Below are positions 8,708 through 17,367 of a stretch of DNA of 64,000 nucleotides, in pieces. The position numbers and the translations under genes were made by a program. The notes beneath the pieces were generated by a model. That model saw only the letters and a program-made list of their open reading frames with translations. It made no database searches and was not told the DNA's origin. Source of the DNA: Rhizobiales bacterium CCH3-A5 (GTDB lineage: Bacteria; Pseudomonadota; Alphaproteobacteria; Rhizobiales; Beijerinckiaceae); the NCBI GenBank assembly GCA_001556025.1, contig LSIB01000176.1:42037-106036 (forward strand). The letters are read 5' to 3'. Numbering within the stretch: the stretch's first letter is position 1; each line of letters opens with the position of its first letter.

Positions 8708-10036
8708 ATGAAAGCAATCAGGACCTGGATGCTGGCCGCGACCGTCGCCGGCGGCGCGATGCTGGGAGCGACGTCGGCTCAGGCGCAGGGCAAGTCGCTG
8801 ACCCTGTGCTGGGCGGCCTGGGACCCGGCCAACGCGCTGGTCGAATTGTCGAAGGATTTCACCGCCAAGACCAATATCGCGATGAAGTTCGAGTTCGTGC
8901 CATGGCCGAACTTCGCCGACCGCATGCTCAACGAGCTCAACTCAAAGGGCAAACTCTGCGACCTGATCATCGGCGACTCGCAATGGATCGGCGGCTCGGC
9001 CGAGAACAAGCACTACGTCAAGCTGAACGATTTCTTCGCCAAGGAAGGCATCAAGATCGATGATTTCATGCCGGCGACCGTCGCCGGCTACGCCGAATGG
9101 CCCAAGGGCACGCCGAATTACTGGGCGCTTCCGGCGATGGGCGACGCGCTCGGCTGGACGTATCGCAAGGACTGGTTCGCGCGGCCCGCGCTGCAGGCCG
9201 AGTTCAAGGCCAAGCACGGCCGCGACCTCGCCGCGCCCAAGACCCAGACCGAGCTGAAGCAGATCGCCGAGTTCTTCCAGGGCCGCGACATCGACGGCAA
9301 GAAGGTCTATGGCGCGGCGATCTTCACCGAGCGCGGCTCGGAAGGCATCACCATGGGCGCAGCCAACGCGCTCTATCCCTTCGGCTTCAAATATCAGGAT
9401 CCGAAGAAGCCCTACAGCATGGCCGGCTTCGTCAACTCCGACGATGCGGTCAAGGGCCTCGAATTCTACAAGTCGCTCTACAAGTGCTGCACCCCGCCGG
9501 GCTATTCCAACGCCTATATGCAGGAGGGCCTCGACGCCTTCAAATCGGGTCAGGCGGCGCTGCAGATGAACTGGTTCGCCTTCTTCCCTGGCCTCCACAA
9601 AGACCCGAATGTCGGCGGCGACAGGATCGGCTTCTTCGTCAACCCGGCGGAAAAGGAGAAGGGTTCGCAGCTCGGCGGCCAGGGACTTTCGGTGGTGTCC
9701 TATTCGGCCAATCAGGCCGAGGCGCTCGCCTATATCAAATGGTTCGCATCGCTCGACGTGCAGAAGAAGTGGTGGGAACTCGGCGGCTACACCTGCCACA
9801 AGGGCGTGCTGAACGATCCCGGCTTCGCCAAGTCCGCGCCCTTCGCCGCCGACTTCCTCGTCGCCATGGGTCAGGTTGTCGATTTCTGGGCCGAGCCCTC
9901 CTATGCCCAGTTGATGCAGGCCAACCAGGCGCGCATCCACGACTTTGTCGTCGCCGACAAGGGCACCGCCAAGCAGGCGCTCGACCTGCTGATCCAGGAC
10001 TGGACCAAGGTCTTCAAGGAAGACGGCAAGCTCTAA
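8708..10036 (+). CDS. ABC transporter substrate-binding protein (carbohydrate/polyol type, family 1)
   Basis: A 442-residue periplasmic binding protein. A Sec signal peptide with cleavage after TSAQAQ is clear in the first ~30 residues. I chose ATG 8708, as it gives a clean signal peptide and is preceded by GAGGGA. The mature protein has family-1 sugar-binding features, with many aromatic residues able to stack on polyols (LPAMGDALGWTYRKDWF; ALQMNWFAFFPG). Gene order binding protein - two permeases - small membrane protein - two ATPases matches the rhizobial glycerol importer GlpV-GlpP-GlpQ-GlpU with GlpS/GlpT, so glycerol or another small polyol is the likely ligand. Confidence 0.88.
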   Translation: MKAIRTWMLAATVAGGAMLGATSAQAQGKSLTLCWAAWDPANALVELSKDFTAKTNIAMKFEFVPWPNFADRMLNELNSKGKLCDLIIGDSQWIGGSAENKHYVKLNDFFAKEGIKIDDFMPATVAGYAEWPKGTPNYWALPAMGDALGWTYRKDWFARPALQAEFKAKHGRDLAAPKTQTELKQIAEFFQGRDIDGKKVYGAAIFTERGSEGITMGAANALYPFGFKYQDPKKPYSMAGFVNSDDAVKGLEFYKSLYKCCTPPGYSNAYMQEGLDAFKSGQAALQMNWFAFFPGLHKDPNVGGDRIGFFVNPAEKEKGSQLGGQGLSVVSYSANQAEALAYIKWFASLDVQKKWWELGGYTCHKGVLNDPGFAKSAPFAADFLVAMGQVVDFWAEPSYAQLMQANQARIHDFVVADKGTAKQALDLLIQDWTKVFKEDGKL

Positions 10037-10066
10037 CGCGCTAGCCTCATCTGGTCCCTAACCGCG

Positions 10067-10091
10067 GGCTGCGCCCTCATCGGGCGCAGCC
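10067..10091 (+). terminator. Stem-loop between binding-protein and permease genes
   Basis: GGCTGCGCCC (10067-10076) and GGGCGCAGCC (10082-10091) form a perfect 10-base stem with a 5-base loop. No T-run follows, so complete termination is unlikely. In ABC operons a hairpin at this point commonly protects the binding-protein mRNA or attenuates read-through, giving more binding protein than permease; that role is inferred here. Confidence 0.6.
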
Positions 10092-10125
10092 ACCCCCCGG
10101 CTTTGCCTTTGAACGGGGCTGCGTC

Positions 10126-11088
10126 ATGAATGCCAGCGACATCACCAGCATCAGGACCGCTCAAGCGATGCACGCAGCCCATGCCCCGATCGTCCGGCGC
10201 GTGCGCGGCCTCTCGGACAGAGCCATCGCCTGGCTGTTTATCGCGCCGACGATGCTCCTGCTGCTGGCGATCAACCTGTTCCCGCTGATCTGGACGATCC
10301 AGCTCTCCTTCACGAACTACCGCGCCAACCGGCCCAATGCGCCGCTGCGCAATGTCGGCATCGAGCACTACCAGACGATCCTGTCCGACCCGGAAATCTG
10401 GCAGCGCATGCAGGCGACGGCGCATTTCGTGTTCTGGACGATCCTGTTGCAAACCGTCATCGGCTTCGCGCTGGCCTATCTGATCGACCGCAAGTTCCGC
10501 GGCCACGGTTTCTGGACGACGCTGATCCTGATCCCGATGATGCTGTCGCCGGCCGTGGTCGGTAACTTCTGGACGTTCCTGTATCAGCCGCAGATCGGGC
10601 TGTTCAATTACGTGGTCTCGTTCTTCTCTGGCATTCCGCCCTCCTCTTTCCAGATGCTCGGCGACGTCACCCTGAGCCCCTGGGCGATCATCATCGTCGA
10701 TACCTGGATGTGGACGCCCTATGTGATGCTGATCTGCCTTGCCGGCCTGCGCTCGATTCCCGATTACATCTACGAGGCCGCCGAGGTCGACCGCGCCTCG
10801 AACTGGCGGCAGTTCGTCTCGATCACGCTGCCCATGTGCCTGCCCTTCATCATGCTGGCGGTGCTGTTTCGCGGCATCGAAAACTTCAAAATGTTCGACA
10901 TGGTCAACCTGCTGACCTCGGGCGGGCCGGGCTCGACCACCGAGCTCGCCTCGATCACGCTCAAGCGCGCCGCCTTCGAGGCCTGGCGCACCGGCTATTC
11001 CTCGGCCTTCGCCATCATCCTGTTCGTCACCGTGTTCGGGCTGGCGAACATCTATGTGAAGGCGCTGAACACGGTGAAGGCGCGATGA
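10126..11088 (+). CDS. ABC transporter permease, sugar/polyol type (first subunit)
   Basis: A 320-residue inner-membrane permease of the MalF/UgpA class with about six membrane segments. The cytoplasmic EAA loop is visible as YEAAEVDRASNWRQFVSITLP at about residues 216-236 (only key residues cited: EAAxxDrA...lP). The first segment begins near residue 35 after a hydrophilic N-terminus. It pairs with the next gene product to form the pore; the two genes overlap by four bases (ATGA). It corresponds to GlpP in the rhizobial glycerol-type importer by gene order. Confidence 0.92.
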   Translation: MNASDITSIRTAQAMHAAHAPIVRRVRGLSDRAIAWLFIAPTMLLLLAINLFPLIWTIQLSFTNYRANRPNAPLRNVGIEHYQTILSDPEIWQRMQATAHFVFWTILLQTVIGFALAYLIDRKFRGHGFWTTLILIPMMLSPAVVGNFWTFLYQPQIGLFNYVVSFFSGIPPSSFQMLGDVTLSPWAIIIVDTWMWTPYVMLICLAGLRSIPDYIYEAAEVDRASNWRQFVSITLPMCLPFIMLAVLFRGIENFKMFDMVNLLTSGGPGSTTELASITLKRAAFEAWRTGYSSAFAIILFVTVFGLANIYVKALNTVKAR

Positions 11089-12053
11089 GCGGAGCATCCG
11101 CCAGCGCCCATTCGGTCGTCGCGCCGAGCGGCCGCGTCAAGCTGCTCGCGGGCGCGATCGTCGTGCTCTACGCGCTGGTTGCTCTCGTTCCGCTGCTCTG
11201 GATCGGCCTGACCAGCATCAAGACGCCGCCGGATTCGATCTCCTATCCGCCCAAGGTCGTGCCGTTCGTGCATTTCGAGCCGTCGGTCGAGGGCTATTGC
11301 AACCTGTTCAACGCGCGCTCGCGCCAGACGCCGGACTATATCGCAGCGCTGCCGCCGCCGGCCTCTGCCTGCGAGGCGATCACGCGCTCGCGCAGCATGG
11401 TCGTGGTGGGGCCGTCGAACTATGTGCCGCGTTTCGTCAACTCGCTGATCATCGCCTTCGGCTCGACGCTGCTCTCGGTGCTGCTGGGAACCTGCGCGGC
11501 CTATGCCTTCTCCCGCTTCAAGGTGCCGCTGAAGGACGATCTGATGTTCTTCATCCTGTCGACGCGGATGATGCCCCCGATCGCAGTGGCGATCCCGATC
11601 TACCTGATGTACCGCGAACTCGGCCTCTCCGATACGCGGCTCGGCATGATCCTGCTTTACACCTCGGTCAACGTCTCGCTGGCGGTCTGGCTGCTCAAGG
11701 GCTTCATCGACGAGATTCCGCGCGAATACGAGGAAGCGGCGATGATCGATGGCTATACCCGGCTGCAGGCCTTCCGCAAGGTCGTGCTGCCGCAGGCGAC
11801 GACCGGCATCGTCGCGACCGCGATCTTTTGCCTGATCTTCGCCTGGAACGAATATGCCTTCGCCGTGCTGCTGACCTCCGGGAGCGCCCAGACCGCGCCG
11901 CCCTTCATCCCGATCATCATCGGCGAGGGTGGACAGGACTGGCCGGCCGTGGCGGCAGGAACGACGCTGTTCCTGATCCCGATCCTCGTCTTCACCGTGC
12001 TGCTGCGCAAGCATCTGCTGCGCGGCATCACCTTCGGGGCGGTGCGCAAATGA
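11085..12053 (+). CDS. ABC transporter permease, sugar/polyol type (second subunit)
   Basis: A 322-residue permease of the MalG/UgpE class. Start ATG 11085 overlaps the preceding stop. It has about six hydrophobic segments and the EAA loop PREYEEAAMIDGYTRLQAF near residues 215-233, with the canonical EAAxxDG. There is an unusually long periplasmic segment after the first membrane helix (about residues 55-115, rich in Pro, Ser and Arg), longer than in maltose-type MalG. It corresponds to GlpQ by position. Its stop overlaps the start of the small membrane protein gene. Confidence 0.92.
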   Translation: MSGASASAHSVVAPSGRVKLLAGAIVVLYALVALVPLLWIGLTSIKTPPDSISYPPKVVPFVHFEPSVEGYCNLFNARSRQTPDYIAALPPPASACEAITRSRSMVVVGPSNYVPRFVNSLIIAFGSTLLSVLLGTCAAYAFSRFKVPLKDDLMFFILSTRMMPPIAVAIPIYLMYRELGLSDTRLGMILLYTSVNVSLAVWLLKGFIDEIPREYEEAAMIDGYTRLQAFRKVVLPQATTGIVATAIFCLIFAWNEYAFAVLLTSGSAQTAPPFIPIIIGEGGQDWPAVAAGTTLFLIPILVFTVLLRKHLLRGITFGAVRK

Positions 12054-12274
12054 GCCTGCATCCGATCTCCCCGCGCGAGCCTGACGCCGCGCCGCCCTCG
12101 CGCTGGCCGAAAGCGCTGCGGCGCCGGCCGATGGAGATGCTGGCGAGCGGGCTGATCGGCGCCGGCGTGCTGATGCTGCTGCAGCCGCTTTCGCTGACGC
12201 TCTACGGCTACTCCTTCGTCACCACGCTCACCGGCGTCGTGATGTTCACCTTCGTCACCAAGTTTCCGGACTGA
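12050..12274 (+). CDS. Small two-helix membrane protein of the polyol importer (GlpU-like)
   Basis: A 74-residue protein whose ATG overlaps the preceding permease stop. A basic, proline-rich N-terminus (residues 1-30) is followed by two hydrophobic segments, about 31-49 and 51-70, ending in KFPD. It is in the same place as GlpU, the small protein of unknown role in rhizobial GlpPQSTUV glycerol importers. It probably sits with the permease pair as an accessory subunit; no biochemical role is known to me. Confidence that it is translated is high because of the ATGA coupling and the five-base gap to the next gene. Confidence 0.75.
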   Translation: MSLHPISPREPDAAPPSRWPKALRRRPMEMLASGLIGAGVLMLLQPLSLTLYGYSFVTTLTGVVMFTFVTKFPD

Positions 12275-12279
12275 AGGCG

Positions 12280-13401
12280 ATGGCGGAGATCCGGGTCGAC
12301 AATCTGGTCAAGCGGTTCGGCGGTTTCACCGCCGTGCGCGATACGAGCTTCACCGTCGCGGACGGCGACTTCTTCTGCCTGCTCGGCCCCTCCGGCTGCG
12401 GCAAGACGACGACTTTGCGCATGGTGGCGGGGCTGGAGCTGCCCTCCTCGGGCTCGATCCGGCTCGACGGAGAGGACGTCACCTTCAAGCGGGCCCGCGA
12501 GCGCGACATCGCCATGGTGTTCCAGCTCTTCGCGCTCTACCCGCATATGAACGTGCGCAGGAACATCAGTTTTCCGCTGGTCTCGATGGGCGTGCCCAAG
12601 GACGAAACCCGGCGGCGCGTCGAGGAGGCGGCGAGGACGCTGCGCATCGAGCACATGCTCGACAAGGCGGTCTCCGGGCTCTCAGGCGGCGACCGTCAGC
12701 GCGTCGCACTCGGACGCGCGATCGTGCGCGAGCCGAAAGCCTTCATGATGGACGAGCCGCTCGGCGCGCTCGACGCCGAGTTCCGGCATCTGATGTGCGG
12801 CGAGCTCAGGGCGCTGCACGACCGGCTGAAGGCGACGACGGTCTATGTCACGCATGACCAGCTCGAGGCGATGTCGATGGCCGACGTCATCGCGGTGATG
12901 AACGAGGGCGTCATCGAGCAACTCGGTTCGCCGCAGGAGATCTACGACCGCCCCAGCTCGATGTTCGTCGGCGATTTCATCGGCTCGCCGTCGATGAACT
13001 TCGTCCACTTCGACGGAGCGACGACCACGGGGGCTACCGCGGTGACGATCGACGGCGCGGCGGTCGCCCTGCCGGCGCTGCGAGAGACGCGCGGGGCCGG
13101 CCCGCTGGCGCTCGGAGTCCGGCCCGAGCAGATCGTCATCGGCGAGCCCGGCGCAGCGAGCGCGGCCCTGCCGGCCGAGATTTTTGGCGCGGAGTATCTC
13201 GGCACCAACCAGATCGTCACGCTGACCACGCCGCGCGGAACGCTGAAGGCGCGCCTGCCGGCCCATCAGCGCGCCAGAGCGGGCGAGCGGGTCAGCCTTT
13301 CCTTCAAGCCGGAGCGGCTGTCGCTGTTCGACGCCGCAACCGGAAAGGTCGTTCGCTCGGCGCTGCACGAAACGGCGACGACGGGGCGCAGTCATGGCTG
13401 A
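12280..13401 (+). CDS. ABC transporter ATPase, UgpC/MalK class (first of two)
   Basis: A 373-residue ATPase. Walker A GPSGCGKT is at residues 36-43, the Q-loop in VFQLFALYPHM, the signature LSGGDRQRVALGRA near 135-148 and Walker B AFMMDEPLGALD. The C-terminal ~120 residues form the regulatory TOBE/OB-fold domain of MalK-type ATPases. Two different ATPases in one operon suggest that they act as a heterodimer, as GlpS and GlpT are thought to do. The gene overlaps the next by 8 bases. Confidence 0.93.
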   Translation: MAEIRVDNLVKRFGGFTAVRDTSFTVADGDFFCLLGPSGCGKTTTLRMVAGLELPSSGSIRLDGEDVTFKRARERDIAMVFQLFALYPHMNVRRNISFPLVSMGVPKDETRRRVEEAARTLRIEHMLDKAVSGLSGGDRQRVALGRAIVREPKAFMMDEPLGALDAEFRHLMCGELRALHDRLKATTVYVTHDQLEAMSMADVIAVMNEGVIEQLGSPQEIYDRPSSMFVGDFIGSPSMNFVHFDGATTTGATAVTIDGAAVALPALRETRGAGPLALGVRPEQIVIGEPGAASAALPAEIFGAEYLGTNQIVTLTTPRGTLKARLPAHQRARAGERVSLSFKPERLSLFDAATGKVVRSALHETATTGRSHG

Positions 13402-14419
13402 GATCGCGCTCTCGCAGGTGACCAAGCGGTTCGGCGCGAATGTAGCCGTCGCCGAGCTGTCGCTGACCATCGCCGACGGCGAGTTCGTCGTGCTGCTGGG
13501 ACCGACCGGGGCCGGCAAGACGACTGCGCTGCGCCTCATCGCTGGCTTGGAGAGCCCCGATGCCGGACGCGTCCTCATTGGCGGCGTCGATGTCACGGCC
13601 CTGCCGCCGGCCGCCCGCGACGTGACTTTCGTGTTCCAGCAATACTCGCTCTATCCGCATCTGAGCGTCTTCGACAATCTCGCCTTCCCCCTGCGCTCGC
13701 CGACGCGGCGCACGCCCGAACCGGAGGTCAGGCGCATCGTCGGCGAGGTGGCGGGCCTGCTGCGGATCGCAGACAAGCTCGACAACCGCGCGACGCAACT
13801 GTCGGGCGGCCAGATGCAGCGCGTCGCGATCGGTCGTGCGCTGGTGCGCCGCCCGGCGATCTCCCTGATGGATGAGCCGCTCTCCTCGCTCGACGCCAAG
13901 CTGCGCTCGGAACTCCGCGTCGAACTGAAGCGCATCCAGCAGGATCTCGGCGCGACCATGCTTTACGTCACTCACGACCAGACCGAGGCGATGACGCTGG
14001 CCTCGCGCATCGGCGTGATCGACCGGGGCCGGCTCGTCCAGATCGGCAGCCCGCGCGCGATCTACGAGGATCCGGCCGACACCTATGTCGCGACGCGGCT
14101 CGGCAGCCCAGGCATCAACCTGATGCCGCGCGCGCTGTTTGCGCACATCGATGCACCGGCGGCGGCAGCCGTGATCGGCGCGCGCACCGAGCATCTCGCC
14201 ATCGCCAGGGCGAAGAACGGCGCGGTCATTGGCCAGAGCACAGGCAAGGTCACCTGGATCGAGCGGCTCGGCGACCAGAACCATCTGCATATCGCCATGG
14301 GCGGGCAGCAGATCGTCAGCCTGATCGATCCCGATGAAGGGCTCTCCGTCGGCGACGAGGTGGCCGTCAGCTTGCAGCGGCCGCTGTTCTTCGACGCCGA
14401 CGGCCAGCGGGCGAGGTGA
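13394..14419 (+). CDS. ABC transporter ATPase, UgpC/MalK class (second of two)
   Basis: A 341-residue ATPase. Walker A GPTGAGKT is at residues 36-43, the Q-loop VFQQYSLYPHLSV, signature LSGGQMQRVAIGRA and Walker B ISLMDEPLSSLD follow in order; a C-terminal TOBE-like domain is present but shorter than in the preceding gene. It likely dimerises with the product of 12280-13401. Four bases separate its stop from the DhaL gene, linking import with phosphorylation of the substrate. Confidence 0.93.
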   Translation: MAEIALSQVTKRFGANVAVAELSLTIADGEFVVLLGPTGAGKTTALRLIAGLESPDAGRVLIGGVDVTALPPAARDVTFVFQQYSLYPHLSVFDNLAFPLRSPTRRTPEPEVRRIVGEVAGLLRIADKLDNRATQLSGGQMQRVAIGRALVRRPAISLMDEPLSSLDAKLRSELRVELKRIQQDLGATMLYVTHDQTEAMTLASRIGVIDRGRLVQIGSPRAIYEDPADTYVATRLGSPGINLMPRALFAHIDAPAAAAVIGARTEHLAIARAKNGAVIGQSTGKVTWIERLGDQNHLHIAMGGQQIVSLIDPDEGLSVGDEVAVSLQRPLFFDADGQRAR

Positions 14420-14422
14420 GCG

Positions 14423-15025
14423 ATGGATGACGCGCTGAAGCGAAGGCTGATCGAGGCGATGACGGCGACTATGGTCACCTATGCCGACGAACTGACGGCG
14501 CTCGACCAGGCGATCGGCGACGGTGATCACGGTCTCAACATGAAGCGGGGCTTCGAGGCGGTGCTGGCCGATGCCGACACGGTCGCAGCCAAGCCGCTGC
14601 CCGAGGCGCTGAAGGCGATCGGCACGACGCTGGTGATGAAGGTCGGCGGCGCGTCCGGCCCGCTTTACGGCACGCTGTTCATGAGCCTCGGCAAAGAGCT
14701 GCCGGCCGAGCCGACGATGGCGGATCTGGCGTGGGCGTTGGGCGCGGCGATCGAGGCGGTGAAGGCGCGCGGCAAGTCCGAACTCGGCCAGAAGACCATG
14801 CTCGACGTGCTCGCCCCCGTGCAGACTGCGCTGGCCGAGGGCGAAACCGATCTCGGTACGCGTCTGCCGCGCGTCGCCAATGACGCTGCGGCGGCGACCG
14901 CGCCACTGAAAGCCATTCGCGGGCGCGCCTCCTTTCTGGGCGAGCGCTCGATCGGCCATGTCGACCCCGGGGCGCGCTCGTCGGCGTTGCTCGTCGGGGC
15001 CATCTGCGGCGTCCTGGGAGCCTGA
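14423..15025 (+). CDS. dhaL: Dihydroxyacetone kinase ADP-binding subunit DhaL
   Basis: A 200-residue helical protein. The metal/nucleotide-binding aspartates are seen in LDQAIGDGDHG as Asp28, Asp33 and Asp35, matching the three Mg-binding Asp of E. coli DhaL, and GGASGPLYGT near 74-83 is the phosphate-binding glycine-rich loop. In PTS-type systems DhaL carries ADP permanently; DhaM rephosphorylates it and DhaL passes phosphate to the ketose bound on DhaK. The DhaM, HPr, EI and DhaK genes follow in the same operon, so this is the PTS-dependent type. Confidence 0.92.
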   Translation: MDDALKRRLIEAMTATMVTYADELTALDQAIGDGDHGLNMKRGFEAVLADADTVAAKPLPEALKAIGTTLVMKVGGASGPLYGTLFMSLGKELPAEPTMADLAWALGAAIEAVKARGKSELGQKTMLDVLAPVQTALAEGETDLGTRLPRVANDAAAATAPLKAIRGRASFLGERSIGHVDPGARSSALLVGAICGVLGA

Positions 15026-15029
15026 AGCC

Positions 15030-15428
15030 ATGCCAGCCAACCCGAATGTGGGAATCGTGATCGTGTCGCACTCGGCCAAGGTCGCCGAGGGGGCGGCCGA
15101 CATGGTGCGCCAGATGGTCGGCGACAACGTGCCGCTCGCCAGCGTCGGCGGCAATGCCGAGGGCGGGCTCGGCACTGACGTCGCCGCGATCATGGCCGCG
15201 ATCGACCGGGCCTGGTCGGAGGCTGGCGTCGCGATCCTGGTCGATCTCGGCGGAGCCGAGACCAATAGCGAGATGGCGGTCGAGATGATGCCGGAAGAGC
15301 GGCGCGAGCGGATCGTCATCTGCAATGCGCCGATCGTCGAGGGCGCAGTGATGGCGGCGACGGAAGCCTCGGGTGGATCGGCGCTTGCGGTGGTTCGCGC
15401 CACCGCCGAGGAACTGATGTCGGCCTGA
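15030..15428 (+). CDS. dhaM: PTS-dependent dihydroxyacetone kinase phosphotransferase subunit DhaM (EIIA-Man fold)
   Basis: A 132-residue single-domain DhaM. I chose ATG 15030, four bases after the dhaL stop, over longer in-frame extensions. The phosphorylated histidine is His14 in IVIVSHSAKVAEG, and the GGAETNSEMAVEM region is typical of the EIIA-mannose fold. It takes phosphate from HPr and gives it to DhaL-ADP. Unlike E. coli DhaM, which fuses an EIIA domain with HPr and an EI fragment, here these are separate genes immediately downstream. Confidence 0.92.
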   Translation: MPANPNVGIVIVSHSAKVAEGAADMVRQMVGDNVPLASVGGNAEGGLGTDVAAIMAAIDRAWSEAGVAILVDLGGAETNSEMAVEMMPEERRERIVICNAPIVEGAVMAATEASGGSALAVVRATAEELMSA

Positions 15429-15478
15429 AATGGCCGGCGGGACAATGTGGCGGGACAATCTGGAAGGACGTGACGGAC

Positions 15479-15757
15479 ATGCAGGAGGTGACGGCCAGCG
15501 CCCGGCTCACCAATACGGTCGGGCTTCATGCCCGCCCGTCGGTGAAGCTCACCCAGCTCGCCAAGCGCTTTGCCGCCCGCATTGAGGTGGCGACCAGCGC
15601 GGCCGGCCCGTGGACCGACGCCAAGAGCCCCGTGAAGATCATGCGGGTGAAGGCCGCGCAGGGCGAGGTGCTGCATTTCAAAGCCAGCGGCGAGGACGCG
15701 CCGGCGGCGCTCGCGGCCCTGATCGACATCGTCGCGCGCAAGTTCGACGAGGAGTAG
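15479..15757 (+). CDS. HPr phosphocarrier protein, dedicated to the operon
   Basis: A 92-residue HPr. The active site GLHARPS puts the phosphorylated histidine at residue 17. The regulatory-serine region reads DAKSPVKIM (Ser50) in place of the usual GKSIMGVM. ATG 15479 is preferred to GTG 15470 because GGAAGG (15462-15467) is 11 bases upstream of the ATG but only two from the GTG. The gene lies between dhaM and the EI gene and probably serves only this kinase relay, distinct from a chromosomal nitrogen-PTS HPr. Confidence 0.92.
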   Translation: MQEVTASARLTNTVGLHARPSVKLTQLAKRFAARIEVATSAAGPWTDAKSPVKIMRVKAAQGEVLHFKASGEDAPAALAALIDIVARKFDEE

Positions 15758-15762
15758 CTACG

Positions 15763-17367
15763 ATGGAGCGACGTCTGGCAGGCCTGCCCGCCTCGACCGG
15801 CCTCGCCTTCGGGCCGGCCGTGGCCTTCCGCGCGATAGGCGCGACGGCGCGCGCACAGGGCTCGGTCGCAGAGGAAAGGCAGGCGCTGGCGGACGCCGTC
15901 GCCTCCGCGCTGGCCGCCGTCTTGACGCTGGCCGCCAGCCTTGAGGGCGAGGCCGCCGACATCGTCGGTTTTCAGGCGGCGCTGCTCGACGACGACGCGC
16001 TGACCGAAGGTGCCTATGCGGCGATCGAACAGGGTGCGCCGGCCGAGACGGCCTGGCGGCAAGCCATGGCCGAGGAGATCGCCGGATACGACACCTCCGA
16101 CGATGCCTATTTCCGGGCCCGCTCGGCCGATCTCATCGACGTTCGCGACCGCGTGCTGCGCTGCCTCTTCGGGCTTCCCGAACCGACGCAGACGCCGGTC
16201 GGCTCGGTCATCGTCGGGGAAGACCTGCCGCCATCCGCCTTTCTCGGGATCGACTGGTCCAAAGGAGGCGGCATCGTGCTTGGGGCGGGCAGCCCGTCCA
16301 GCCATGTCGCCATGTTGGCGCGCGGGCGCGGTGTTCCGATGGTGGTCGGCATTGGACCCGACTGGCAGGCACTGTCGGGCACGGTCGTCGTCGATGGCGC
16401 GGCGGGAATCGTTCTGACCGCCCCGACCCCAGACAGTGTCGCGCAGGCAAGGCTGCGGGCTGACGAATTCGGGCGCATGCGGACCCGGTCCGAAGCGCGG
16501 ATGACCGAGCCCGCCTTGACCCTCGACGGCACCCGCATCGCGGTGATGATCAATCTGGCCGCCCTGGCCGATGTCGCAGGATTTCCGGTCGAGGCCTGCG
16601 ACGGGATCGGCCTGACCCGGACCGAGTTCCTGGTCGAGCGGGCGCTGCATGACGAGGCGCGGCAATACGAACTCTATGCGCAATTGCTGCGTTGGGCCGC
16701 CGGCCGTTCCGTGACGATCCGCACGCTCGACGCCGGTGGCGACAAGCCGATAGCCGGCTATACGATAGCCGGCGAGAGCAACCCGTTCCTGGGCCTGCGC
16801 GGGGTCAGGCTGTCCCTGCGCCATCCGGACGTGTTTCGCGTCCAGCTCAGGGCGCTGGCGCGCGCGGCCGCGCTCGGCGCGCTCAAGATCATGCTGCCGA
16901 TGGTGACCGCGCCGCAGGAACTGGAACAGGCGCGCGCGCTGCTCGACGAGGTGGTGGAAGAGCTTTCGGCCGAAGGCGCGGATTGCGCCCGGCCTGCGCT
17001 CGGCATCATGGTCGAGGTGCCGGCTGCGGCGATGGCGGTCGAGCGCTTCGACGCAGCCTTTTTCTCGATCGGCTCGAACGACCTGACCCAATACGCCACC
17101 GCAGCCTCCCGCGACGGCTCCGAGGTCGCGGGCCATGCGGACGTGCTCCATCCGGGCGTGCTCGCCATGATCGGCCATGTCGCCCGCCATGGCGCGGCGA
17201 GCGGTCTTGAGGTCAGCCTCTGCGGCGATGCCGGCGGCGATCCGCGTAGCATCGCCGCCCTGCTGCGGGCCGGCGTCCGCACGCTATCGGTCTCGCCGGG
17301 CCTGGTGGCGCAAACCAGGGCGACGATCCGCGAGATCGACCTGTCGTCGCCGGAGCCCGAGGCATGA
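15763..17367 (+). CDS. Phosphoenolpyruvate-protein phosphotransferase (PTS enzyme I)
   Basis: A 534-residue EI; ATG 15763 lies five bases after the HPr stop. The phosphohistidine motif is GSPSSHVAMLARGRGVP with His181 (GGxTSHxAIxAR in the family; the first positions differ). The PEP-binding TIM-barrel follows, with LTRTEFL, GSNDLTQY and the catalytic cysteine region SLCGDAGGD (Cys487). It lacks the N-terminal GAF domain of the nitrogen-PTS EI (PtsP), so it is the short sugar-PTS type. It starts the PEP - EI - HPr - DhaM - DhaL - DhaK relay. Its stop overlaps the next gene. Confidence 0.93.
   Translation: MERRLAGLPASTGLAFGPAVAFRAIGATARAQGSVAEERQALADAVASALAAVLTLAASLEGEAADIVGFQAALLDDDALTEGAYAAIEQGAPAETAWRQAMAEEIAGYDTSDDAYFRARSADLIDVRDRVLRCLFGLPEPTQTPVGSVIVGEDLPPSAFLGIDWSKGGGIVLGAGSPSSHVAMLARGRGVPMVVGIGPDWQALSGTVVVDGAAGIVLTAPTPDSVAQARLRADEFGRMRTRSEARMTEPALTLDGTRIAVMINLAALADVAGFPVEACDGIGLTRTEFLVERALHDEARQYELYAQLLRWAAGRSVTIRTLDAGGDKPIAGYTIAGESNPFLGLRGVRLSLRHPDVFRVQLRALARAAALGALKIMLPMVTAPQELEQARALLDEVVEELSAEGADCARPALGIMVEVPAAAMAVERFDAAFFSIGSNDLTQYATAASRDGSEVAGHADVLHPGVLAMIGHVARHGAASGLEVSLCGDAGGDPRSIAALLRAGVRTLSVSPGLVAQTRATIREIDLSSPEPEA

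Noticed and set aside
13304..15676. A 790-codon minus-strand open frame
   Set aside because: It runs opposite the second ATPase, dhaL, dhaM and part of HPr, all of which have catalytic motifs; the antisense protein has no recognisable domain.
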